Positions 56,208 through 64,000 of a DNA stretch of 64,000 nt are shown here, in pieces. Within the stretch, counting starts at the first letter, position 1; each line of letters opens with the position of its first letter. The notes under the pieces are model-generated. The model was not told where the DNA came from. It ran no database searches and worked only from the letters and a program-made list of their open reading frames with translations. The DNA comes from Sternotherus odoratus (lineage: Eukaryota; Chordata; Testudines; Kinosternidae): the NCBI GenBank assembly GCA_032164245.1, contig JAVMKO010000003.1, positions 12,906,651 to 12,970,650 on the forward strand, in the 5' to 3' direction. The position numbers and the translations under genes were made by a program.

Positions 56208-56439
56208 ATAACTCCGACTGAAAATCGGGTCCAGCTCCTCAAAGATATTTAGATGCCTAACTCTAATTGATTTGGGCCTAGGCAGCTAACTGCCATTTGT
56301 GTCTTTGAAAAATGGTCCTTTAGTCTCCCAAATAAACCACCTAATTTTCAAAAGTGCTGCACACCCAGCAGCTCCCACTGATGCCAATGGGAGCTTCTGA
56401 GTGCTTGGGACTTTTGCAAACTCGGGCCATTTATCTAAA

Positions 56440-57964
56440 CTCCTGTAGTTGAAATTCTTGGCCCCAATCAATAAACGCTAGCAGTGTTTTGAAAAAAATT
56501 TGGCTTTTTATATGTAACTAAAAATGTAATGCTAGAGCAGTGAGCTGTAAGACAGACTTCTTGTGGGGAGGTACATAATCCAACTGAACAGAGCATTTTT
56601 TCTGGGGTGCTATCATCTTGTATACAGCGCGATGATTTATAATTAATCAGTACACAGCATATGTTTTCCATTCCTCCTAGGCATTCTGGTAAAGGGGCTG
56701 CAACATAAGCTATTTTCTAATTTAAAACTTGAGTTTCCATGTTAACCATATTGAAGCACTGAAATATTTATTGAAAACCATTTTGAATTAAGAAGTAAAA
56801 AACTAAACAGTGCATTAAAGAAAACTCAAGTTTAATGAAAGCATTTAGGGTCTCAGTTTCTGCTCCAAAAGCTTTAAAAATATCTAAATAATGAGGCTAG
56901 AGGGAAAATTACAAAATTTTCCTGCTGTTCTTCCTATATCCCAAGGCAATACAGATGTCCTACCTTCTCCATTTCCCTACACCTTAAAATGATGCTCACA
57001 TAAAAAGGCAAATGTCTACTTAATATTTATATATATATATATATAAAAGACATTGACTTGAAATGGCTCATCTAAAGTGCTTTGTCATTAGAGAAATTGC
57101 ATTAGGATTTGAAAATCAAACACCATGGCACATAATGCCTTTGCAAACCTATTTATCCAGGAGCCTAATCAAATTAACAACACTTCACTGCTAATGAACA
57201 TTGGTAGGCATTCATTTTAAGCAGCCCTTATGAATAAATGTATTGTTAGTACTATGCTGTTTAACTTGATCACATATATGGCACCATCTAACTTCCATTG
57301 ACCTTAAAAGTGACAGCAGTTAGCCAATTTGGGGGATCTAGTGGGATATTTCTGTCAGAAGGTGAAATCCATGATGGAGTCAGGTGTTTCTTTGATGCAG
57401 TCCTGTTTATTAACAAAGTCTGTACAAATGCACCTTTTCCTGAACACAGCAGGCATCATACATACAGGGGGATAGTCTCTTTTCTCATTGTTCTAAGTCT
57501 CTTTCAGCCTGATTTCCCACAGCTTGCCCCCCACCCCCCAAATTGTCACACTACTAGGGCTTCTTTGCTTCTTCTCTGCATCCTTCTGTGTTTCTGCTCC
57601 TTCTCACTGTTTCACACTAGCCACCTGAAAATAATCAAGAGTTCTACCCACCAGTATTAAAAATATCTATCAGCTTTTAGCCTTTTTATGCAGGCTCTCA
57701 TGGAACTCCTGGTAACATGGTACAGGCAGTGTCTTGTGAATGTATTGCATCTGCCATGCTTAGTAAATACAGGCCTTATGTGGCACTAGCTAACCTGAGC
57801 AGGAAGTGGTGTGTTGCATATTGGGAGGGAGGGGCTTCCATGCTTTCTTTTTTAAGAACTTCTTAGAGCAGACGCTTCCCCTCCCCCATCCTCTCACCCC
57901 TTTGAATCTGTTCACGTTGCACTGAGTGATGCTTTCTGTGCAGTATAGTGGCCTATGCAGTAGA
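56440..57964. other. No gene recognised; (TA)n at 57027-57046
   Basis: AT-rich. The 120-codon frame at 57298-57660 has no domain and includes proline/cysteine text from low-complexity sequence. Confidence 0.45.
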
Positions 57965-58138
57965 CTAGAACCTGAAAGACCTGAGTTCTATTCCTGACTT
58001 TACTGCTGAATATCTATGTGACTGTCAGCAAGTCTCTCTCATCTATTCAGATGAAGGATCTATGTTCTTGTTGTACAGCACCTAGTGCGATGGGTTCCCA
58101 ATCTGGGTTGGAGAATCTAAATGCTCCTGTAATACACA
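57965..58138 (+). mobile_element. SINE (plus)
   Basis: GAGTTCTATTCCTGACTTTA, GTGACTGTCAGCAAGTCTCT, GTACAGCACCTAGTGCGATG and CTCCTGTAATACAC give head, CORE-like and 3' parts. Confidence 0.88.
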
Positions 58139-59280
58139 AAAGAAAAGGACGGCATGATTACTGACTTTTGGATCAGGAGTGAAAAAACCTCACTCTGCAG
58201 CACAGTCATTTTTCTTTACTTTTTCTCCCTGTTGTACAAGTTCCCCTACAAGTCTGCATTGAAGCTGCACAAAGAGATAATTGCATTCAAAGCAATACCT
58301 CGGCATACTCAGTTATTTGCCATCTTCGATTGGGAGAACGAGACTGCCATTTCCTCTGAAATGCAACTGTGATTTTCCAGAAGCAAAATCAGAATTTTTT
58401 GCCATCAATATGCTATTCCCAATACAAAGCTGCTTCAGATTGTGTGGCCTCTTTAGAAGAACTGAATCCCAAAAGACCAAAAAAATCTAATGAATACAGT
58501 TATGGAGAGAACTCACAGTTGAGGGGAAGGAAACAATGAAGTGTTTTAGGCTAGGGACAAGAGATTGCTGTCAGCAGCTATTTATGAAGTCAGGGAGGGA
58601 GGCAGATATAGGGAGGCTGTGCCAGATGGCTGGAACTGTAGAGGAGGCAGCTCTCATATTAAAAATTTCAGTGATGGATAGAGGAGCGCAGAGAAAGCTG
58701 GGGGAGAAGGGGAAACTAAGGGCCGGGTGTAGTGGAATTGGGTAAGGTGGGGTGGGCAACAGAGTATAGAAGAGTCACTGAGGCTGAGTGGGGCAAACTC
58801 ATAGATTGTTTCAAATACTAAGAAGGGCAATTTTGAATTAGATCCCGAATCAGTGGGGTCATACTTCTTTCCATAGGAAATCTGGGACGGTGAGAGTAAA
58901 ACAAAAAGTCAGGGCTCATGTCCTTTGCAGTGTTGTTTCCCAATTTTGGCTTCTAACTTGCTTTTGTTAATGCCCATATTCCTTTAAATTAGAGGAGTGT
59001 CCTGCCAGCTGCTATTCTGCTATTACAATAAAATACCCATCAACAATCTATGTTGGAACTGCAACAATATTTCATCCAGACAGTGTTAAACTAAAGCTTG
59101 CTGAGAAATAAAACATATTTAAATTAAGCTTATTGCTGCAGTTCATTAGTTACTATTGGGAAGTTTAGCACAATACACTACACATTTCTATTTGAGCCAT
59201 ATGGCCAGCTCAAAGGATTCAAATGGAAATCTCAAAAGTCCACCAACATGACCCAGAGACAGGCAAGACAATACCTAGTG
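58139..59280. other. No gene recognised
   Basis: Frames of about 70 codons only, no recognisable domain. Confidence 0.5.
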
Positions 59281-60998
59281 CAAGGGTGGCCAACCGGAGC
59301 CTGAGAAGGAGCTGGAATTTACCAGTGTACATTGCCGAAGAGCCACAGTAATAAGTCAGCAGCCCACCCCCCATCAGCTCACCCACTCCACTCCCACTGC
59401 CTCCCACCCACTGGCAGTCCCACTGACCAGCACCCTCCCTCCCTCCCCGCACCTCCCATCAGCTCACCCACTCTACTCCCACCGCTTCCCACCCACTGGC
59501 AGTCCCGCCGACCAGCACCCTCCCTCCCTCCCCACACCTCCCATCAGCTCACCCACTCCACTCCCACTGCCTCCCACCCACTGGCAGTCCCGCCGACCAG
59601 CACCCTCCCTCCCTCCCCGCACCTCCCATCAGTTCACCCACTCTACTCCCACCGCTTCCCACCCACTGGCAGTCCCGCCGACCAGCACCCTCCCTCCCTC
59701 CCCACACCTCCCATCAGCTCACCCACTCCACTCCCACTGCCTCCCACCCACTGGCAGTCCCGCCGACCAGCACCCTCTCTCCCTCCCCGCACCTCCCATC
59801 AGCTCACCCACTCTACTCCCACCGCTTCCCACCCACTGGCAGTCCCGCCGACCAGCACCCTCCCTCCCTCCCCACACCTCCCATCAGCTCACCCACTCCA
59901 CTCCCACCGCTTCCCACCCACTGGCAGTCCCGCCGACCAGCACCCTCCCTCCCTCCCCACACCTCCCATCAGCTCACCCACTCCACTCCCACTGCCTCCC
60001 ACCCACTGGCAGTCCCGCCGACCAGCACCCTCCCTCCCTCCCCGCACCTCCCATCAGCTCACCCACTCTACTCCCACCGCTTCCCACCCACTGGCAGTCC
60101 CGCCGACCAGCACCCTCTCTCCCTCCCCGCACCTCCCATCAGCTCACCCACTCCACTCCCACCGCTTCCCACCCACTGGCAGTCCTGCAGACCAGCACCC
60201 TCTCTCCCTCCCCACACCTCCCATCAGCTCACCCACTCCACTCCCACCACCTCCCACCCACTGGCAGTCCTGCAGACCAGCACCCTCTCTCCCTCCCCGC
60301 ACCTCCCATCAGCTCACCCACTCTACTCCCACCGCTTCCCACCCACTGGCAGTCCTGCAGACCAGCACCCTCCCTCCCTCCCCGCACCTCCCATCAGCTC
60401 ACCCACTCTACTCCCACCGCTTCCCACCCACTGGCAGTCCTGAAGACCAGCACCCTCTCTCCCTCCCCGCACCTCCCATCAGCTCACCCACTCTACTCCC
60501 ACCGCTTCCCACCCACTGGCAGTCCCACCGACCAGCACCCTCCCTCCCTCCTCGCACCTCCCATCAGCTCACCCACTCTACTCCCACCGCTTCCCACCCA
60601 CTGGCAGTCCCACCGACCAGCACCCTCCCTCCCTCCTCGCACCTCCCATCAGCTCACCCACTCCACTCCCACTGCCTCCCACCCACTGGCAGTCCTGCCG
60701 ACCAGCACCCTCCCTCCCTCCCCGCACCTCCCAATCATCTGTTTCATGGCATGCAGGAGACTCTGGGAGGGTGAAGGGGAGAAGTGAAGGCACTGCAGGC
60801 TCAGGGGAGGGTGCAGGAGGGGGTGGAGTGAGGGCAGGGCCTGTGGCAGAGCCAGGAATTGAGCAGTGAGCACCCCCCATCACACTGGAAAGTTGGTGCC
60901 TGTTGCTCCATCCTTGGAGTCGGTGCCTATACAAGAAGCCGCATGTTAACTGCTGAAGAGCCGCATGTGGCTCCAGAGCCACATGTTGGCCACCCCTG
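59281..60998. mobile_element. hAT element with expanded minisatellite (1,718 bp)
   Basis: Perfect 8-bp duplication ACCTAGTG (59273-59280, 60999-61006). Ends CAAGGGTGGCCAACCGGAGC and GCCACATGTTGGCCACCCCTG (in part) are inverted. Most of the interior is the 85-bp array. Near the right end, 60850-60905 carries a block related to the hAT at 5956. It encodes no transposase. Confidence 0.95.
59377..60736 (+). repeat. Minisatellite, 85 bp x 16, no length variation
   Basis: The word CTGGCAGTCC recurs 16 times at exact 85-bp steps from 59411 to 60686. Two main unit types, CTCCACTCCCACTGCCTCCC and CTCTACTCCCACCGCTTCCC, alternate in units 1-6, suggesting a 170-bp higher-order step. Units 10-15 are mostly the second type with TGCAG, TGAAG or CACCG variants. 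The unit has no stop in any plus frame, and 85 is not a multiple of 3. A spurious 480-codon frame (59332-60774) therefore runs through all three frames with an 85-residue period; it is not a gene. Confidence 0.97.
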
Positions 60999-61127
60999 AC
61001 CTAGTGGCGCATGCAAGATACCAGTTGTGTTTTGAAATAACTATTTAAAAAACACCTGGTTCTCAGTAACACACGTTGAAACCAGGCGTAGTTCCACTAA
61101 AGTCAGTGGAGTTACACACCAGTGTAA

Positions 61128-61391
61128 GGGCTCGTCTTCACTAAAGCCGGGAGGGATCGATCTTTTGGCGATCGATTTATTGCGTCTCATCAAGACGCGA
61201 TAAATCGATCGCCAGCGGCACCCCTGTCGACTCCGGAACTCCAGCTCGCCAAAAGGCGCAAGCTGGAGTCGACGGGGGAGCGTGCCACCGACTGCCGCCG
61301 CTGTGAGGATGGCAGGTAAGTCAGCTGTAGATACGCCAAACTTGCGTATCTACAGCCGATCTCCCCCCCCCCCCCTAGTGAAGACCAGCCC
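61128..61391 (+). mobile_element. Multi-hairpin PIF/Harbinger-like MITE, copy 4 (264 bp), perfect TSD
   Basis: TAA on both sides (61125-61127, 61392-61394). Ends GGGCTCGTCTTCACTA and TAGTGAAGACCAGCCC. Three strong hairpins: GGCGATCGATTTATTGCGTC / GACGCGATAAATCGATCGCC, CTGTCGACTCCGGAACTCCAG / CTGGAGTCGACGGG (in part), and GCTGTAGATACGC / GCGTATCTACAGC. The youngest-looking copy. Confidence 0.95.
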
Positions 61392-61394
61392 TAA

Positions 61395-62045
61395 GTGAAA
61401 GGAGAATTAGGCTCCATGAGTCCAGCTGTGAATTAGGAAAAAAACCCAGTTTATTAATACCACAAACAATTAATTCAATTGAGGCTAATTGAAATTACAA
61501 TTGAAAGTGAAAAGTAATTCCAGTTGTACCTTGTTCATCATAAACTCTACCCCCACCAACGCTCTCCAGCCGCAAGTCCAGTTATAAGCTGTGCATCATC
61601 AGGACAAACTCTCCTTAGGCAATCATACCCAGGAGACAAAGCACTCTTTCTAGCTGAGCATTTTTCTCCTTTCAAATTAACCCTTTAACTGATGTCACAC
61701 ACAGCACAGCCCACCTGTTTCTATATACACATTTTACATAGCCTTAAAATTTGGACATCACAGGTGAGGAAGAGACATGTTATGAGTGTGCAATTGTGAC
61801 TTGTGAAACACATCCGTGAACTGTGAAACTATCCCTTTATAAGATACTTGCAAATAACATATCTTGGATATTTCTGAGATGCCCACCGCCTGGTGATTTA
61901 AGTGCTGGACACATACATAATACTGATACAGCCAATTATTTCAGCAGGCAAAATGCAGTTCTGTGACATAGGAGGTGAACTGCACATAGTTTTATGCAAA
62001 CTGTAAAGGATCCACGCTTGTACTGACATCAGTTATCTACACTCC
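61395..62045. other. No gene recognised
   Basis: AT-rich text that could be decayed retroelement, but without motifs. Confidence 0.45.
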
Positions 62046-62160
62046 TTGACGTAAGCTTTTTGGGGCAAGGACCATATTATTGTTCTGTGCTTGCACAGCC
62101 TCTAACACCATGGAGTTCAAGCCAAGGACTTGGGCTCCTAGGAACTGGTGCAATACAAAT
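62046..62160 (+). mobile_element. SINE 3' tail (plus)
   Basis: GTAAGCTTTTTGGGGCAAGG, GCACAGCCTCTAACACCATG and TGGTGCAATACAAAT. Confidence 0.88.
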
Positions 62161-62834
62161 GCTCCTACAAACCACAATTCAGAATGATGAAGGACTGAAT
62201 GCAATGGGTGGAGTAATACCACATTTATCTGCAGGTGAGTTCAACTTGAGCAAATCTGACAGACTAGAAAGAGACCTGGCAGGAGCTAATTCAGAATAAA
62301 TTGCAGTGAACACTGCTTGGTTAGTTGGAATCAGGATGATTTTTAAGTTGAGTGGAAAAGCTTAATTACTCATCTCCTTTATTTATCTCTCATCAGAAAG
62401 TATTGATGTAATGAGTCAAGAGAAGAAATGATGGCTGTGTTTAATTAAAGGCTCGTTAACGCATGAGAGAGTGAGAGCTTTAGAAGTATGTTACTAATTA
62501 TTCATTTATAGACTGATCCCTTATTATTTATAGACTGGTCCCTTATCGCATCATTAATGATAGTGAGAGTGATTTGCCACAGCACCCTGTCCACCCACCG
62601 CCTGTTTCTTCTCCAACTTTTCCTTTTGATGTTAACCATCCTGTTATTTTTAACTAACATTTAGGACGTTATTAATGAGTTTAAATCCAGAACTGCCAAA
62701 TGTTATTTGTGCTCATCTTTTCTCCTTCTGTCCTCGCTCAGCCCCCTGGGATGTAATCCTGCCCTAATGGATAGCAGCCGTACTGGGAGCAACAAGACAA
62801 ATTTGGTGGGGAATGGAGCAGTGACAGTTTTACA
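62161..62834. other. No gene recognised
   Basis: AT-rich, no exon or transposon boundary recognised. Confidence 0.5.
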
Positions 62835-62866
62835 GCAGTAAGAACTGCTGTCGTGCCCATTCAGGG

Positions 62867-63470
62867 TTGTATGGCTCAGACTTAGAAAGAGTCCAGGAGA
62901 GCTGGCTGTATTTTAAAGAATCCTTATTGAGTTTGCAGGAACAAACCATCCCGATGTGTAGAAAGAATAAGTATGGCAGGCTAGCAGTTTGGCTTAACAG
63001 TGAAATCCTTGCTGATATTAAATGCAAAAACAAAGCTTACAAGAAGTGGAAGACTGGACAAATGACCAGGGAGGTGTATAAAAATATTGCTCAGGCATGC
63101 AGGAGTGAAATCAGGAAGGCCAAATCACACTTGGAGTTGCAGCTAGCAAGGTATATTAAGTGTAACAAGAAGGGTTTCTTCAGGTATGTTAGCAACAAAA
63201 AGAAAGTCAAGAAAAGTGTGGGCCCCTTACTGAATGAAGGAAGCAACCTAGTGACAGAGGATGTGGAAAAAGTCAATGTACTAAATGCTTTTTTTTGCCT
63301 CTGTCTTCATGAACAAGGTCAGCTCCCAGATTACTGCACTGGGCAGCACAGCATGGGGAGGAGGTGACCAGCCCTCTGTGGAGAAAGAAGTGGTTCAGGA
63401 CTATTTAGAAAAGCTGGACGAGCACAAGTCCATGGGGCCGGATGCGCTGCATCCGAGGGTGCTAAAGTAG
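62867..63470 (+). pseudogene. CR1 ORF2 linker/RT N-terminal fragment
   Basis: A 166-codon frame reads ESWLYFKESLLSLQEQTIP, then RLAVWLNSEILADIKCKNKA, SEIRKAKSHLELQLARYIK and KKGFFRYVSNKKK. Next come VGPLLNEGSNLVTEDVEKV and LNAFF. After a 1-nt shift in a T-run it continues ASVFMNKVS, then YLEKLDEHKSMGPDALHPRVLK and a stop. This is the CR1 segment between the endonuclease and RT fingers. It is the best conserved CR1 coding piece here, but frameshifted and later broken. Confidence 0.93.
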
Positions 63471-63686
63471 TTGGCAGATATGATTGCAGAGCCATTGGCA
63501 AACCATATTTGAAAACTCATGGTGATCGGGAGAGGTCCTGGATGACTAGAAAAAGGCTAATGTAATGCCCATCTTTTAAAAAGGGAAGAAGGAGGATCCG
63601 GGGAACTACAGTCAGCCTCACTTCAGTCCTTGAGGTGTGGAAAAGTCACGGAGTAGGTCCTCAAGGAATCAATTCTGAAACACAAA

Positions 63687-63984
63687 GGGCTGGTTTTCAC
63701 TATGGGGGGTGGGAATCGACTGCAGATACGCAACTTCAGCTACGTGAATCACATAGCTGAAGTTTGCAAATCTGCAGCTGACTTACCTGCCGTCCTCACG
63801 GCAGCGGCAGTCGGTGGCGTGCTCCCCCGTCGACTCCAGCTTGTGTCTTCCAGCAAGATGGAGTTCTGGAGTCAATGGGGGCGCCGCAGGTGATCGATTT
63901 CTCGCATCTTCACCAGACGTGATAAATCGATCGCTAACAGATCAATCGCTACCCACCGATCTGGCAGGTAGTGAAGACCAGCCC
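63687..63984 (-). mobile_element. Multi-hairpin PIF/Harbinger-like MITE, copy 5 (298 bp), inside CR1
   Basis: Ends GGGCTGGTTTTCACTATG and TAGTGAAGACCAGCCC. The right flank is TTA and the left flank AAA; the CR1 text expects a T-rich triplet, so the left copy probably mutated. Orientation is opposite to 61128. Hairpin blocks ATCGATTTCTCGCATC / GACGTGATAAATCGATCGC and CTGCAGATACGC / GCAAATCTGCAG are present. Confidence 0.92.
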
Positions 63985-64000
63985 TTAGAGGAGAGGAAAG

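Larger units (their letters stand above)
62835..64000 (+). mobile_element. CR1 LINE, internal ORF2 part, runs off the window
   Basis: Begins inside ORF2 and covers the linker between endonuclease and RT, then the start of the RT (GGAACTACAGTCAGCCTCAC, TCAAGGAATCAATTCTGAAA). It is interrupted at 63687-63984 by a multi-hairpin MITE and resumes with GAGGAGAGGAAAG at 63988-64000, exactly where the copy at 26390 has the same text. The 3' end lies beyond the window. Confidence 0.93.

Noticed and set aside
59377..60736. Regularly spaced repeats resembling a CRISPR array
   Set aside because: Units are contiguous 85-bp tandem copies without unique spacers, inside a eukaryotic hAT element.

Overview
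This window looks like intergenic or intronic nuclear DNA from a sauropsid, most likely a turtle. I found no host gene that I can name. The case for a turtle rests on what fills the sequence: many CR1 LINE copies ending in the ATTCTATGATTCTATGA-type tail, MIR/CORE-like SINEs, many small hAT elements with 8-bp target duplications, a family of multi-hairpin elements with 3-bp duplications, and a Neptune-type Penelope-like element (PLE) with its scattered 3' tails. A crocodilian or another slowly evolving sauropsid is not excluded. Nearly all long open frames are transposon remnants or stop-free repeats; the longest (480 codons, 59332-60774) is a minisatellite.

Layout. 0-3.6 kb: mostly unassigned, with a ~100-bp direct duplication and a 5-copy tandem repeat. 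3.6-6.2 kb: a CR1 copy keeping ORF1-esterase and endonuclease remnants, a second CR1 tail and a hAT. 6.2-16 kb: sparse, with one hAT, one Tigger/pogo-like element, a SINE, a CR1 tail and an LTR-like stretch. 16-18 kb: a hAT inside a CR1 inside an older repeat. 19.8-23.3 kb: three PLE tails and a truncated hAT. 25.4-29.7 kb: an LTR-like promoter repeat, a 1.4-kb CR1 with a decayed reverse transcriptase (RT), another CR1 and a G-rich hAT. 31-36 kb: palindromic elements, SINEs, a hAT inside a SINE, a non-CR1 LINE fragment and a short PLE insert. 36.9-38.6 kb: the best-preserved PLE, with RT and GIY-YIG endonuclease pieces and a 3' hammerhead-like motif in the same orientation. 39-45 kb: nested PLE tails, SINEs and a CR1. 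45.4-50.7 kb: a dense nest of hATs, CR1 and two LTRs, one carrying a PLE insert. 51-56 kb: small DNA elements, including a 568-bp near-palindrome. 59.3-61.0 kb: a hAT whose interior has grown into sixteen 85-bp units. 61-64 kb: two more multi-hairpin elements, one splitting a CR1 that runs off the window.

The most interesting signal is a 40-nt hammerhead-ribozyme-like module near the 3' end of the PLE family. It occurs six times in full and once in half. It has a CUGAUGA or CCGACGA box, a stem II, a GAAA box, a palindromic AGCU where stem III should be, and GCAU/AUGC as stem I. Hammerheads in PLEs are known as a class. What stands out here is the combination in one locus of two sequence subfamilies, a stem II base-pair swap, an extra core A, and very short hammerhead-containing inserts with their own target duplications. 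These elements do not cooperate as a pathway; they record successive waves of insertion. Family names come from recognition of sequence features, not from a database search.
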